Positions 18,850 through 29,497 of a DNA stretch of 55,426 bases are shown here, in pieces. This DNA is from Sphingobium sp. (GTDB lineage: Bacteria > Pseudomonadota > Alphaproteobacteria > Sphingomonadales > Sphingomonadaceae). The notes beneath the pieces are model-generated. The model ran no database searches. It was given only the letters and a program-made list of their open reading frames with translations, and was not told where the DNA came from. The stretch covers positions 1 to 55,426 of the forward strand of contig JALCRK010000022.1 in assembly GCA_022652485.1 (NCBI GenBank), read 5' to 3'. The position numbers and the translations under genes were made by a program. Within the stretch, counting starts at the first letter, position 1, and each line of letters opens with the position of its first letter.

Positions 18850-20265
18850 TTAGTGTGCCAGCGCCTTGACGATATCCTCGACCATTTTTTTGGCGTCGGC
18901 GAGGAGCATCATGGTATTGTCCATGTAGAAGACGTCGTTGTCGACACCGGCGTAGCCGACACCGCCCATCGAACGTTTGACGAACAGAACGGACTTGGCG
19001 TTGGCAACCTCGAGGATCGGCATACCATAGATCGGCGAGGTCTTATCGGTCTTTGCGGCCGGGTTGGTGACATCGTTCGCACCGATGACGAAGGCGACGT
19101 CCGCCTGAGAGAACTCGCTGTTGATATCCTCCAGCTCGAACACTTCGTCATAAGGCACGTTGGCCTCGGCGAGCAGCACGTTCATGTGGCCCGGCATACG
19201 GCCCGCCACCGGGTGGATCGCATATTTGACGCTGACGCCTTCCTTCTTGAGGAGGTCGCCCATCTCCCGTAGCGCGTGCTGCGCCTGAGAGACGGCCATA
19301 CCATAGCCGGGCACGATGATAACGCTCTCGGCCTGGCTCATCAGGAACGCGGCGTCGTCTGCCGAGCCACGCTTCCAAGGACGCTGCTCCTTCGCCTCGC
19401 CCCCGGACGCTACCGCCTCGGCACCGAAGCCACCCGCGATCACCGAGAGGAACCCGCGGTTCATCGCCTTGCACATGATATAGCTAAGGATCGCACCCGA
19501 GCTGCCTACCAGTGCACCGGTGATGATCATCGCGCTGTTATGCAGCGTGAAACCCATCGCGGCCGCCGCCCAGCCCGAATAGCTGTTCAGCATCGACACG
19601 ACCACCGGCATGTCCGCGCCGCCGATCGGGATGATGAGCAGGAAGCCGATCAGGAACGAAAGCGCCGTCACCGTCCAGAACACCCAGGGTGCCTGATCCT
19701 GCGTAAAATAGGCCACGAGACCAAGGATACCCAGCAGCGTCCCGAGGTTGATCACATGGCGCAGCGGCAGCAGGATCGGCTTGCCCGACATGTTGCCATT
19801 GAGCTTCAGAAACGCAATGACCGAGCCGGAGAAGGTGATCGCGCCGATCGCGACGCCAAGCCCCATCTCGATGCGGCTCGCGGTGAAAATCTGGCCCGCT
19901 TCGTCGGCAATGCCGAACGCGGCAGGGCTCAGATAAGCCGCTGCACCGACAACCACCGCCGCCATACCGACCAGCGAGTGGAACGCGGCCACAAGCTGTG
20001 GCATGTCCGTCATCGCGATCTTGCGGGCGATGATGAAGCCCAGAATACCGCCGACGGCTATCGCGCCGAGGATCTCCGGTATCGCGACGACATCATGGGT
20101 ATAAAGCGTGGTGGCGACGGCAATCGCCATGCCGGCCATGCCATATCGGTTGCCCGCGCGGCTGGTCGCCGGGCTCGACAGCCCGCGCAGCGCCAGAATG
20201 AACAAAACGCCCGCGACCAGATAGGCCAGCGCCACTCCCCAGGGAAGCTGAGCTACTTCGTGCAT
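18850..20265 (-). CDS. pntB: NAD(P) transhydrogenase subunit beta
   Basis: PntB is the membrane and NADP(H)-binding subunit of the proton-translocating transhydrogenase, which makes NADPH from NADH using the proton gradient. The 471 residues begin with many membrane helices (about 1-270). They end in the NADP domain, with the VPGYGMAVSQAQHA glycine motif and, later, VIGANDVTNPAAKTDK and FVKRSMGGVGYAGVDN. The ATG at 20265 shares a base with the pntA2 stop (TGATG) and has AAGGAG eight bases upstream; a GTG just before it is less likely. It is the last gene of the pntA1-pntA2-pntB operon. Confidence 0.96.
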   Translation of the reverse strand: MHEVAQLPWGVALAYLVAGVLFILALRGLSSPATSRAGNRYGMAGMAIAVATTLYTHDVVAIPEILGAIAVGGILGFIIARKIAMTDMPQLVAAFHSLVGMAAVVVGAAAYLSPAAFGIADEAGQIFTASRIEMGLGVAIGAITFSGSVIAFLKLNGNMSGKPILLPLRHVINLGTLLGILGLVAYFTQDQAPWVFWTVTALSFLIGFLLIIPIGGADMPVVVSMLNSYSGWAAAAMGFTLHNSAMIITGALVGSSGAILSYIMCKAMNRGFLSVIAGGFGAEAVASGGEAKEQRPWKRGSADDAAFLMSQAESVIIVPGYGMAVSQAQHALREMGDLLKKEGVSVKYAIHPVAGRMPGHMNVLLAEANVPYDEVFELEDINSEFSQADVAFVIGANDVTNPAAKTDKTSPIYGMPILEVANAKSVLFVKRSMGGVGYAGVDNDVFYMDNTMMLLADAKKMVEDIVKALAH

Positions 20266-20549
20266 CACTTGCGCTCCTTCTTCTTGTACATCGCAAGCAT
20301 ACGCTCAGTGACGGCAAAGCCGCCGAAGATGTTGACGCTGGCAAAAACCACGCCGGCAAGACCCAGCCACTTGGCAAGGCCCACGCCGCCCTCCGCCGAG
20401 GCAATCAGCGCACCAACGATGATCACCGACGAAATCGCGTTCGTCACCGCCATCAGCGGCGTGTGCAGCGCCGGTGTAACCGACCAGACGACATAATAGC
20501 CGACGAAGCACGCCAGCACGAAAATCGAAAGAATGGAAATGAAGTCCAT
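20265..20549 (-). CDS. pntA2: NAD(P) transhydrogenase subunit alpha part 2
   Basis: This is the small membrane part (94 residues, three to four hydrophobic helices) of the split alpha subunit; in E. coli it is the C-terminus of PntA. Diagnostic segments are TPALHTPLMAVTNAISS and FGGFAVTERMLAMYKKK. An AGGGGG ribosome site precedes the ATG. It ends in a one-base overlap with pntB and starts 43 bases after pntA1. Splitting of PntA into two proteins is standard in alphaproteobacteria. Confidence 0.95.
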   Translation of the reverse strand: MDFISILSIFVLACFVGYYVVWSVTPALHTPLMAVTNAISSVIIVGALIASAEGGVGLAKWLGLAGVVFASVNIFGGFAVTERMLAMYKKKERK

Positions 20550-20592
20550 ATTATCCCCCTAGTCCTTGGCCCTCCCGAGAGCCGGGGTTGAA

Positions 20593-21717
20593 TCAGTTGG
20601 CGAGGAGCCGCTCGTTCACGACCTTGCCGTCCTTGGTGAGGCGGATGGCGTTTCCGATCTCCTCATCGAGCACCGGGGCATTCTTCTCCTTGTCCCAGAA
20701 GGCGGAGAGGAAGTTGAACAGGTTGCGCGAAAACAGAGCCGAGGCGTCAGTCGCGAGGCGCGAAGGCACGTTCTTGTGGCCGACGATCTTGACGCCATGC
20801 TTCTCGACGATCTCGCCCGCAACAGCACCCTCAACATTGCCGCCTTGCTCGACCGCAAGGTCGACGATCACGCTGCCGGGCTTCATGCTGGCAATCTGCG
20901 CGTCGCTGATGAGGCGCGGCGCCGGACGACCGGGAATGAGCGCGGTCGTGATGACGATGTCCTGCTTGGCGATGTGCGACGACACAAGCGCCGCCTGTGC
21001 GGCCTTGTATTCGTCCGACATCTCCGTGGCATAGCCGCCAGAACCTTCGCCCTCAATGCCCTTGACGTCCTCGACGAAGATCGCCTTGGCGCCGAGTGAT
21101 TCGATCTGTTCCTTGGTGGCGGAACGCACGTCGGTCGCTGACACCTGGGCGCCAAGCCGCCGCGCGGTCGCGATCGCCTGCAGGCCGGCAACGCCGACGC
21201 CCATGACGAACGCCTTGGCGGCCGACACCGTTCCGGCAGCTGTCATCATCATCGGGAAGGCCTTGCCATATTCGGCGGCGGCATCAAGCACCGCCTTGTA
21301 GCCGGACAGGTTCGACTGGCTGGAGAGGATATCCATCGACTGCGCGCGTGTGATGCGCGGCATGAACTCCATCGCCAGCGCCTCGATCCCGGCCGCGGCG
21401 TAGGCATCCACGCGCCCCCGCTCGCCGAACGGATTGAGACCCGCCACCAGCAGCGCACCGGGCTTCTGTCCGCCGAGCGACTCAACCGCTGGCCCCTGAA
21501 CGCCCAGAATGATGTCGGCATCCTTCAGCGTCGCCTCGCGGTCGCCCACGCTCGCCCCCGCAGCCGCATAGTCCGCATCCGCTATCGACGCCCCCGCGCC
21601 AGCGCCCGCTTCCACCGCCACGCTCGCGCCAAGACCGATGAACTTCTTCACCGTCTCAGGCGTCGCTCCAACCCTGCGCTCGCCAGAAGCAAGCTCTCTC
21701 AATACGGCTATCTTCAC
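20593..21717 (-). CDS. pntA1: NAD(P) transhydrogenase subunit alpha part 1
   Basis: This is the soluble NAD(H)-binding domain of transhydrogenase (374 residues), related to alanine dehydrogenase. It begins MKIAVLRELASGERRVGATPE and contains FMPRITRAQSMDILSSQSNL and the dinucleotide fold around VMGVGVAGLQAIATARRLGA. It ends with ALIPGRPAPRLISDA, VIVDLAVEQGGNVEG and the GHKNVPSRLATDA segment. The start is a GTG at 21717 with a GGGGG site nine bases upstream. The gene is first in the pnt operon and follows the small aa3-oxidase subunit gene by 26 bases. Confidence 0.95.
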   Translation of the reverse strand: MKIAVLRELASGERRVGATPETVKKFIGLGASVAVEAGAGAGASIADADYAAAGASVGDREATLKDADIILGVQGPAVESLGGQKPGALLVAGLNPFGERGRVDAYAAAGIEALAMEFMPRITRAQSMDILSSQSNLSGYKAVLDAAAEYGKAFPMMMTAAGTVSAAKAFVMGVGVAGLQAIATARRLGAQVSATDVRSATKEQIESLGAKAIFVEDVKGIEGEGSGGYATEMSDEYKAAQAALVSSHIAKQDIVITTALIPGRPAPRLISDAQIASMKPGSVIVDLAVEQGGNVEGAVAGEIVEKHGVKIVGHKNVPSRLATDASALFSRNLFNFLSAFWDKEKNAPVLDEEIGNAIRLTKDGKVVNERLLAN

Positions 21718-21743
21718 TTATTCTTACCCCCTGCAGCAGTTTC

Positions 21744-21866
21744 TCAGGAGATGATCAGGATGACGATAGCCGCCACGATCGCGGACGAAATTGTCCCCCA
21801 TTTCACCAGGCCGACAAAGCCCGCATAGGTTTCTTCGGCCATTTTCATATCATTCTGAGACGCCAT
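21744..21866 (-). CDS. aa3-type cytochrome c oxidase subunit IV
   Basis: This 40-residue single-span membrane peptide begins MASQNDMKMAEETYAGFVGL and continues with VKWGTISSAIVAAIVILIIS. It matches the bacterial aa3-type cytochrome c oxidase subunit IV family: a short charged N-terminus with an ETYxGFxxLxKWG-like motif, then one helix. The ribosome site GGAGGAGAG is very strong, about six bases before the ATG. The gene is too short for most gene finders. It lies directly upstream of pntA1 on the same strand and is probably cotranscribed; this pairing of respiratory functions recurs in related bacteria, to my recollection. A 153-base gap separates it from the divergent sigma-54 regulator. Confidence 0.85.
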   Translation of the reverse strand: MASQNDMKMAEETYAGFVGLVKWGTISSAIVAAIVILIIS

Positions 21867-22019
21867 AACGACTCTCCTCCAGCACTTATTCGATCACTCA
21901 AGACCGGTTCACTTAGGGCCAACTTGCCCCCTGAACAAGGACAGATTTGCATCGCCGCTGGTCTGATTAACACCGTTTTTACCTGGGCAGTTTAAACAAG
22001 TCGCTCATCTTGTCAGATT

Positions 22020-23462
22020 ATGGGTGCGTTCGGCTGCATGCCTCTGTTGCTATTGATAGACGACGAGCCGGCGCAAAAGCGGCTGGTATCGGCCTTGGCC
22101 GCGCGAGCGGGCTGGCGTACCATTTATGCGAGTGAGCTCAACACGGCGCTGGCGACACTGGGCACGCGAGACGGGATGCAGCTCGATGCCGTTCTCGTCG
22201 ACCACTGGAATCCGCAGATCAAGCCGGTCGACACCATAAGGCAGATCCGCGAGCGCAGGCCCAAGCTGCCGATACTGGTCCTCACCTCGCAAAACGACGT
22301 GCTGGACGCTGTTGACGCGATGCGCGCCGGCGCGAACGACTATCTGGCGAAGCCGATCGCACCCGACCGCTTCCTCGCCGCACTCAACGCAGTTCTGGAT
22401 CGCAGCGAAGAGCATTCCGGCGAGCTGCGCCCCTTATCCGAGAAACTCTCCGCGCCCCTCGCCTTTAACGAGATCGTCGGCGGCGCACCGCAATTTCTGG
22501 CGGCCCTCGCGATTGCCGCCAAGGCGGCGCGCACGCGCGTTCCCGTCCTCATCGAGGGTGAGAGCGGCGTCGGCAAGGAGGTGATCGCCCAGGCGATTCA
22601 CGCCGCCTCCCCACGCCACCGCAACCGTCTGATCGCCGTAAACTGCGGCGCGATCCCGACCAATCTCGTCGAATCGGAGCTGTTTGGGCATGAGCGCGGC
22701 GCCTTCACTGGCGCGTTCGAGCGGCAGATCGGCAAGTTCATCGATGCCGACATGGGCACCATCTTTCTCGACGAGGTAAGCGAGCTACCGCTTGAGGCAC
22801 AGGTCAAGCTGCTGCGGGTGCTGCAGGATGGCGAGGTTCAGCCGCTCGGCGCGCGGATGCCGGTGCGGATCGACGCACGGATTATCGCCGCGACGAACAA
22901 GGTGCTGGAGCAGGAGGTTGCGGCTGGCCGCTTCCGGGAAGATCTCTATTACCGCCTGAATGTGATGCACGTCGCTGTACCGCCCCTGCGCGAGCGCGCG
23001 GGCGACATCCCTGCCCTCGCCCGCCATCTGCTCGCCCGCCTTTCCAGCCAGCACGGCCTCAAGAGCCTCAGCATCACGAACGAGGCGCTCGGCCTTCTGA
23101 TGCAGCATGACTGGCCGGGGAATGTCCGCCAGCTTCAGAACGTGTTGTTCCGCGCGGCGGTGCTGTGCGAGGGGGATTTCCTGACTCCGGCCGATTTCCC
23201 GCAGATCGCGGCGCAGGCGCGCACCCATTCGCCGGAAATGCCGACCATGCAGGAAGGCGGCGATCATGCCGAGGGCGGCGCGATCACTCTCTATGAGCAG
23301 ACCGGCCATATCCGCCAGCTCGCGGAGATCGAGGCGGATGTCATCCGGCTGGCGATCGGGCATTATCGGGGGCGGATGACCGAGGTGGCGCGCAGGCTGG
23401 GGATCGGGCGCTCGACGCTGTATCGGAAGCTGACCGAGCTGGGGATCGACAACGTCGCCTGA
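22020..23462 (+). CDS. Sigma-54-dependent response regulator (NtrC family)
   Basis: This transcription activator of sigma-54 promoters has 480 residues. The receiver domain has the acidic pocket IDDE (13-16), phospho-acceptor Asp61 in a VDHWNP context, the TSQ switch and Lys111. The AAA+ domain has Walker A GESGVGKE (180-187), the sigma-54 contact loop GAFTGA (227-232), Walker B GTIFLDEV, and [18 protein letters not shown]. The C-terminal Fis-like helix-turn-helix includes [20 protein letters not shown]. Met at 22020 gives the full frame; Met at 22038 begins right at the receiver, and neither has a clear ribosome site. No kinase gene is adjacent, so its signal and targets are unknown. Confidence 0.9.
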   Translation: MGAFGCMPLLLLIDDEPAQKRLVSALAARAGWRTIYASELNTALATLGTRDGMQLDAVLVDHWNPQIKPVDTIRQIRERRPKLPILVLTSQNDVLDAVDAMRAGANDYLAKPIAPDRFLAALNAVLDRSEEHSGELRPLSEKLSAPLAFNEIVGGAPQFLAALAIAAKAARTRVPVLIEGESGVGKEVIAQAIHAASPRHRNRLIAVNCGAIPTNLVESELFGHERGAFTGAFERQIGKFIDADMGTIFLDEVSELPLEAQVKLLRVLQDGEVQPLGARMPVRIDARIIAATNKVLEQEVAAGRFREDLYYRLNVMHVAVPPLRERAGDIPALARHLLARLSSQHGLKSLSITNEALGLLMQHDWPGNVRQLQNVLFRAAVLCEGDFLTPADFPQIAAQARTHSPEMPTMQEGGDHAEGGAITLYEQTGHIRQLAEIEADVIRLAIGHYRGRMTEVARRLGIGRSTLYRKLTELGIDNVA

Positions 23463-23546
23463 CCGTTTCGTTGGGAATGTTGTTGAGAACCCATAACGAG
23501 TTCCGGGAAGATCCTATTTTCCCTATTTATCCGCTAATTCAGTAGC

Positions 23547-24665
23547 TTATCCGGACATCAGCGCGGCATCGCGCAGGCCGCGCCACACATGGACCGCCTG
23601 GATCGTTTCCGGCACGTCATGCACGCGCAGCAGCTGCGCTCCCTGCTCCACCCCGCGCATCGCCAGCGCGAGCGACCCGCCGAGCCTCTGGTCCGCCGAA
23701 GCCTCGTTCGAGAGCGCCCCGATCATCCGCTTGCGGCTCGCGCCCAGCAGCACGGCAACGCCCAATCCCTGATACAGCGCCAGCCGGTTCAGGATCGCGA
23801 GATTGTCCGCCAGCGTCTTGCCGAAGCCCAGCCCCGGATCGACCACGATCCGCTCCCGCGCGATGCCCGCCGCTTGCGCCGCCGCGATCCGTGCTTCCAG
23901 TGTATCGTAGACATCAAGCACAACATCCTGATACTGGCCGCCTTCATGCGGATCATCGCCCGAGGACGGACTGTGCATCAGCACCACCGGGCAGCCGGCA
24001 TTCGCCACCACCTCAAGACTGCGCGGATCGTGCGCCAGCGCGGACACATCGTTGACCAGCGCCGCGCCAGCGCTGAGCGCCGCCTCCATCACGCCCGCCT
24101 TCCGCGTGTCGATGCTGACCGGCACGCCAGCCGCCGCGAGTCGCTCGATCACCGGGACCACGCGCGCGATCTCGTCGCCTTCCCAGATCTTGTCGGCGCG
24201 CGGACGGGTCGATTCGCCCCCGACATCGACCATCGCCGCCCCCGCCGCCATCATCGCGAAACCGGCATCGGCGGCGGCCTGCGGATCGTCGAGAAAGCGT
24301 CCGCCATCGGAAAAACTGTCCGGCGTCATGTTCATGATGCCCATCACCTGCGGCACATCGAAGCGGATCATCCGATCCTTCAGCGCCAGCGGTGGACGGA
24401 TCGCGCCGATGTTCGCGGCCAGCTCCGCCGCGCGGGCGGCGAGCGGCGCGATCAGATGCGCGCACCAGTCTTCGAAATCGGGCACTGACACGCGATAACG
24501 CTGAATCGTCGAGCCAAGCCGCGCGCTGATCTCATAGCCCTGAAACCAGAGCAGCCCGCCCCCCATGCGCGCCGTCTGCCCATCGAGCCCCACGGGGCTT
24601 TCGGCAAACCAGATCGGGCGGAGATAGAGCCGAGTGTCGGCGGTGAGGAGGGAGGGATCGATCAT
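23547..24665 (-). CDS. folP: Dihydropteroate synthase with N-terminal extension
   Basis: FolP condenses p-aminobenzoate with hydroxymethyldihydropterin diphosphate in folate synthesis and is the sulfonamide target. The core (about 105-372) shows MGIMNMTPDSFSDGG, VDVGGESTRPRA, PVSIDTRKAGVM, NDVSAL, VVLMHSPS, DPGLGFGKTLADN and LGASRKRMIG. A first 100 residues without recognised motifs precede it; this extension is longer than in E. coli FolP but is familiar in alphaproteobacterial homologues. The GIY-YIG repeat unit lies immediately upstream, between ccrM and this gene, so any shared transcript must cross that insertion. Confidence 0.93.
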   Translation of the reverse strand: MIDPSLLTADTRLYLRPIWFAESPVGLDGQTARMGGGLLWFQGYEISARLGSTIQRYRVSVPDFEDWCAHLIAPLAARAAELAANIGAIRPPLALKDRMIRFDVPQVMGIMNMTPDSFSDGGRFLDDPQAAADAGFAMMAAGAAMVDVGGESTRPRADKIWEGDEIARVVPVIERLAAAGVPVSIDTRKAGVMEAALSAGAALVNDVSALAHDPRSLEVVANAGCPVVLMHSPSSGDDPHEGGQYQDVVLDVYDTLEARIAAAQAAGIARERIVVDPGLGFGKTLADNLAILNRLALYQGLGVAVLLGASRKRMIGALSNEASADQRLGGSLALAMRGVEQGAQLLRVHDVPETIQAVHVWRGLRDAALMSG

Positions 24666-24730
24666 GGAGAGGGGTTATGCGGAGGCGAGGCGCTGGGTGC
24701 AAGCGGAAGGTGGAAGTGATGTTTCCTGAG

Positions 24731-24758
24731 CGTCACCCCGGGCTTGACCCGGGGTCCC
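24731..24758. repeat. Left palindromic end of the GIY-YIG unit
   Basis: CGTCA is followed by CCCCGGG (24736-24742), a five-base CTTGA loop, CCCGGGG (24748-24754) and TCCC. The inverse copy is at 25088-25115 with one mismatch, in the loop. Confidence 0.85.
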
Positions 24759-24767
24759 ACTGCCCTT

Positions 24768-25067
24768 TTACAAGAGCAACTCGATCATATCCCGCCATTC
24801 CGGATTGCCACGCTCGATCAGATCGAACTTCCAGGCGCGTCGCCAGCGCTTGAGGCGCTTTTCGTGCGCTATACAGGTCGTTATGTCTTCACTGGCCTCT
24901 GCCCAGACCAGACGACCGAGGCCATATTTGACGCAGAATTCGGAGCCGATGCCCGTTCTGTGCTGATGGACGCGCGACGCCAGATCCGACGTTACGCCGA
25001 CATACATGGTGCCGCGATATCGATCTGCCATGATATAGACCCAGCCGCCCCGCTTTATATCGGTCAT
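24768..25067 (-). CDS. GIY-YIG nuclease family protein
   Basis: This is a 99-residue single-domain GIY-YIG endonuclease of the small UPF0213/UvrC-N-terminal type. All expected catalytic positions are present: Tyr11 (WVYIM), Tyr22 (MYVGVTSDL), Arg32 (ASRVHQH), Glu69 (AHEKRLKRW) and Asn88 (ERGNPEW). No DNA-recognition domain is attached. No ribosome site is visible before the ATG at 25067. The gene is enclosed within 10 to 20 bases by the two inverted palindromes, so the protein and the repeats are probably a functional pair. Its natural function is not established; DNA nicking or cleavage at the palindromes is an inference. Confidence 0.88.
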   Translation of the reverse strand: MTDIKRGGWVYIMADRYRGTMYVGVTSDLASRVHQHRTGIGSEFCVKYGLGRLVWAEASEDITTCIAHEKRLKRWRRAWKFDLIERGNPEWRDMIELLL

Positions 25068-25087
25068 GGCAAAGATATCGGAAAAGC

Positions 25088-25115
25088 GGGACCCCGGGTC
25101 AAACCCGGGGTGACG
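25088..25115. repeat. Right palindromic end of the GIY-YIG unit
   Basis: The inverse copy of the left end reads GGGA, CCCCGGG, loop TCAAA, CCCGGGG, TGACG. It is 27/28 identical to the left end in inverted orientation. Confidence 0.85.
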
Positions 25116-25188
25116 GATATAAATATGGGTGGCGGAGATCAGGGCGGCTATTCAGTCGCCGCCTTGCCGCAGGCTGATGGCAATAGCC

Positions 25189-26510
<1,322 letters not shown>

Positions 26511-26518
26511 ACACCACC

Positions 26519-27079
26519 TCAAGCGAGAAAAAATTTTGCCACCGGGGCAAAGCTGCGCCGGTGATGCGGGCTGGGGCCATGTTCGGCGAGAGCCGCCATG
26601 TGCGCCGCGCTGCCATAGCCCATGTTCCGCTCCCATCCATAATGGGGGTGGACGAGCGCGGCTTCCTTCATGATCCGGTCCCGCACCTCCTTGGCGATGA
26701 TCGACGCGGCGGAGATACAGGGGTGGAGCGCATCGCCGCCGACCACGGCCTCCGCGCTATGACGCCATTTGGGCAGGCGGTTACCATCGACGAGGATATG
26801 CGCGGGATCGACACCCAGCGCCTCGACCGCGCGGATCATGGCGAGGAAGGTCGCCTGCAGGATGTTGATCGCGTCGATCTCCGCGACGCTCGCTTGCCCT
26901 ACGCCGACATGGAGCGCGCGGGCACGGATTTCGCCCTCCAGCGCGGCGCGGCGGGCGGGACTGAGCTTCTTGCTGTCATCGAGGCCGACGATCGGGTCAT
27001 CCGGGTTGAGGATGACGGCGGCGGCGACCACCGGCCCGGCGAGTGGCCCCCTGCCCGCTTCGTCGACACCGGCGATCAT
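26519..27079 (-). CDS. rnhB: Ribonuclease HII
   Basis: RNase HII cuts RNA in RNA-DNA hybrids and starts removal of single ribonucleotides from DNA. The 186 residues carry the catalytic [17 protein letters not shown] (Asp6, Glu7), [11 protein letters not shown], the third acidic site in [10 protein letters not shown], and the fourth in [12 protein letters not shown], with the substrate tyrosine in NMGYGSAAH. Its ATG overlaps the thiD stop by one base (TAATG), with GGAG inside the end of thiD as ribosome site. It is followed by a hairpin and then the ccrM control region; the rnhB-ccrM order is common in alphaproteobacteria, as I recall. Confidence 0.95.
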   Translation of the reverse strand: MIAGVDEAGRGPLAGPVVAAAVILNPDDPIVGLDDSKKLSPARRAALEGEIRARALHVGVGQASVAEIDAINILQATFLAMIRAVEALGVDPAHILVDGNRLPKWRHSAEAVVGGDALHPCISAASIIAKEVRDRIMKEAALVHPHYGWERNMGYGSAAHMAALAEHGPSPHHRRSFAPVAKFFLA

Positions 27080-27933
27080 TATTTGTCTCCTTCGGTGGGA
27101 CGGCCCCCACCCAACCTCCCATAGGATACCCTGTCGGGTGGTTGGGTGGGGGAGCGGGCTGGCACCGTAATCTCTCCGTGAGGAGAGTAAATCTCCACCG
27201 GAAAGCCCATCGGGCCGTGGCCCTGCCCCAGGCCCGGCGCGCGCATGAGGGCGGCGCGGACGTAGTGCCGGGCGCGGGTGATGACGTCGGGCAATGTCAT
27301 GTTCTGGGCGAGGCCCGTGGCGATGGCGGATGCGAGGGTGCAGCCGGTGCCGTGGGTGTGCGGGGTATCGATACGGGTGTCGTGCCAGAGGGTTTCGGCA
27401 CCGTCGGCTTCGATCAGGCGGTCGGTGAGTGTGTCCCCTTCCCCGTGACCGCCCTTTACGAGGAGCGCTTGAGCCTGCGCGCGCACGGCCTCCTCTCCGC
27501 CGAGCGCCGCCAGCTCCGGCAGATTGGGCGTGGTGAGCGTGGCGAGGCGCATGAGGCGGGTGAAGGCGGCGATGGTGTCCGCGTCGGCGAGCGCGGAGCC
27601 GCTGGTCGCGACCATGACAGGATCGAAGATGATCGGCACGCCGGAGAGCTGCTCCAGCCGGTCCGCGACGGCGTGCGCGGTATGGGCGGAGCCGATCATG
27701 CCGATCTTGACCGCATCGACGCCGATGTCGCAGATGACGGCGTCCATCTGCGCGAGCACCATGTCGGCGGGAACGGGATGCACGGCAGTGACGCCAAGCG
27801 TGTTCTGGGCAGTGATCGCGGTGATCGCCGTCATCGCGTGGCCACCGAGCGCGGAAACGGCCTTGATGTCCGCCTGTATCCCGGCGCCGCCGCCAGAGTC
27901 CGACCCGGCGATGATAAGGATGCGGGGTATCAT
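27079..27933 (-). CDS. thiD: Hydroxymethylpyrimidine/phosphomethylpyrimidine kinase
   Basis: ThiD phosphorylates HMP and HMP-phosphate for thiamine synthesis. The 284 residues begin [20 protein letters not shown] and contain [23 protein letters not shown] and the anion-hole motif [15 protein letters not shown]. The ATG at 27933 overlaps the DUF1272 stop (ATGA). About 25 C-terminal residues (from [10 protein letters not shown]) are encoded by a palindromic repeat (27104-27152) and are not part of the normal fold, so the gene has taken its end from an inserted repeat. No TPP riboswitch is visible. It is probably cotranscribed with glmM, DUF1272 and rnhB. Confidence 0.93.
   Translation of the reverse strand: MIPRILIIAGSDSGGGAGIQADIKAVSALGGHAMTAITAITAQNTLGVTAVHPVPADMVLAQMDAVICDIGVDAVKIGMIGSAHTAHAVADRLEQLSGVPIIFDPVMVATSGSALADADTIAAFTRLMRLATLTTPNLPELAALGGEEAVRAQAQALLVKGGHGEGDTLTDRLIEADGAETLWHDTRIDTPHTHGTGCTLASAIATGLAQNMTLPDVITRARHYVRAALMRAPGLGQGHGPMGFPVEIYSPHGEITVPARSPTQPPDRVSYGRLGGGRPTEGDK
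27104..27152. repeat. Palindromic repeat (family A) within the thiD coding end
   Basis: CCCCCACCCAACC (27104-27116) pairs with GGTTGGGTGGGGG (27140-27152); one T-T mismatch and CCC/GGG extend it inward to a 15-base loop ATAGGATACCCTGTC. The loop and flanks match the copy at 38728-38790, with one difference in the loop. Both copies continue on one side with a GAGCGGGC stretch. Confidence 0.85.
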
Positions 27934-28154
27934 GCCTTGTAATGGCGGACGGTCGAGGCCGGATGCTCCTTCAGCGCCTTGCCGGTGCGCGCGGGGCGAT
28001 CCATCAGCTCGCCACCGCAATTGGGGCAACGGTCGTCCACTGATTCCGCGCACTCCGCACAGAAGGTGCACTCGAACGAGCAGATGAACGCGCCGCCCTC
28101 GTCGGCGGGCAGATCGACGCCGCAGCGTTCGCAATCGGGGCGCATTTCCAGCAT
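27930..28154 (-). CDS. DUF1272 zinc-ribbon-like protein
   Basis: This 74-residue cysteine-rich protein is of the DUF1272 type. Eight cysteines lie in pairs ([26 protein letters not shown]), suggesting two zinc-binding knuckles. The N-terminus [12 protein letters not shown] is the usual family start. It overlaps glmM at its start (TGATG) and thiD at its end (ATGA), so it is firmly inside the operon. Its function is unknown. Confidence 0.85.
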   Translation of the reverse strand: MLEMRPDCERCGVDLPADEGGAFICSFECTFCAECAESVDDRCPNCGGELMDRPARTGKALKEHPASTVRHYKA

Positions 28155-29497
28155 CAGGCGGCGACCCGGGCGACTTCGGCGCAGATGCGCTCCACCACGT
28201 CGCGCACCTGATCGGCGCTGTCGCCCTCGGCCATCACGCGGATGACAGGCTCGGTGCCGGAGGGGCGGATGACGAGGCGCCCGGAGCCGTTCAGCTCGGC
28301 CTCGGCCTGCGCGATGACGCGCTGCACATCGGCATGATCGAGCGGCTTGCCGCCGGAGAAACGCACGTTCTTCAAAAGCTGCGGCACGGTGTCGAACAAA
28401 TGGAGCAGCTCGCTCGCCGGTTTCTGCGCGCGGACCAGCGCGGCGAGAACCTGCAGCGCGGCGATGGTGCCGTCTCCTGTGGTCGCATAATCGGTGAGGA
28501 TCATGTGGCCGGACTGCTCGCCGCCGACATTGTAACCACCTGCGCGCATCGCTTCGAGGACATAGCGGTCGCCCACCTTGGTGCGCAGCAGGTTGATCCC
28601 GCGGCTGGCCAAAAACCGCTCCAGCCCGAGGTTCGACATCACGGTGGCGACAAGGCCGCCGCCCGACAGCCTTCCTTCCTCCGCCCAGCGCGAGGCAATC
28701 AGCGCCATAATCTGGTCGCCGTCCACGATCGCGCCCTTTTCATCCACGACGATCAAACGGTCCGCGTCGCCATCCAATGCGATGCCGATATCCGCGCCGG
28801 AGGCCACCACGGTCTCCTGCAACAGGGCGGGCGCGGTGGATCCGCATTTGTCGTTGATGTTGATGCCATCGGGCGAGACGCCGATGGCGATGACTTCCGC
28901 GCCCAGCTCCCACAGAGCGGAAGGCGCGACCTGATAGGCGGCGCCATTGGCGCAATCGACGACGATGCGCAGGCCATCGAGGCGCAGATCGGCGGGGAAG
29001 CTCGATTTTACCGCATGGATATAGCGGCCGCGCGCATCCTCGACGCGGCGGGCACGGCCGATGTCCTTCGGCGCGGCGAGCGGGATATCCTCGCCCAGCA
29101 GTGCCTCGATCCTTGCCTCGTCCTCATCGGAAAGCTTGTAGCCATCGGGACCGAACAGCTTGATGCCGTTGTCGTGAAACGGGTTGTGGCTGGCGGAGAT
29201 CATCACGCCAAGGTCCGCGCGCATCGAGTGCGCGAGGAGGGCAACGGCGGGCGTCGGGATCGGCCCGAACTGCACCACATCCATGCCGACCGAGGTGAAC
29301 CCCGCCACCAGCGCGTTCTCGACCATATAGCCCGAAAGCCGCGTATCCTTGCCGATCACCACGCGATGGCGATGCGATCCGCGCAGAAAATGCTGCCCCG
29401 CCGCCATGCCGACCTTCATCGCCAGCTCTGCGGTCATCGGCCACTGGTTGGTGCGCCCGCGAATGCCGTCCGTCCCGAAATATTTCCGTCCGCTCAA
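28154..29497 (-). CDS. glmM: Phosphoglucosamine mutase
   Basis: GlmM interconverts glucosamine-6-phosphate and -1-phosphate on the way to UDP-GlcNAc for peptidoglycan and LPS. The 447 residues contain [11 protein letters not shown] at the N-terminus, the phosphoserine loop [17 protein letters not shown] (Ser103), the magnesium loop DGDADRLIV, the sugar loop GGEQSGHMI and the phosphate loop [15 protein letters not shown]. The start is a TTG at 29497 with GAGG upstream, before [10 protein letters not shown]. It is the first gene of the glmM-DUF1272-thiD-rnhB run and is divergent from a DAACS symporter gene. Confidence 0.95.
   Translation of the reverse strand: MSGRKYFGTDGIRGRTNQWPMTAELAMKVGMAAGQHFLRGSHRHRVVIGKDTRLSGYMVENALVAGFTSVGMDVVQFGPIPTPAVALLAHSMRADLGVMISASHNPFHDNGIKLFGPDGYKLSDEDEARIEALLGEDIPLAAPKDIGRARRVEDARGRYIHAVKSSFPADLRLDGLRIVVDCANGAAYQVAPSALWELGAEVIAIGVSPDGININDKCGSTAPALLQETVVASGADIGIALDGDADRLIVVDEKGAIVDGDQIMALIASRWAEEGRLSGGGLVATVMSNLGLERFLASRGINLLRTKVGDRYVLEAMRAGGYNVGGEQSGHMILTDYATTGDGTIAALQVLAALVRAQKPASELLHLFDTVPQLLKNVRFSGGKPLDHADVQRVIAQAEAELNGSGRLVIRPSGTEPVIRVMAEGDSADQVRDVVERICAEVARVAA

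Larger units (their letters stand above)
24731..25115. mobile_element. 385-bp unit: GIY-YIG nuclease gene between inverted palindromic ends
   Basis: The two ends are 28-base inverted repeats that match at 27 positions. Each end is itself a hairpin, and a single GIY-YIG nuclease gene fills the space. This looks like a minimal self-contained repeat unit inserted between ccrM and folP. No target-site duplication is evident. Whether it still moves, or ever moved by its own nuclease, is inference. Confidence 0.6.

Noticed and set aside
27934..28154. Extended N-terminus of ThiD (67 extra residues)
   Set aside because: The extra residues are the out-of-frame reading of the DUF1272 gene; the ThiD fold starts exactly at [16 protein letters not shown].
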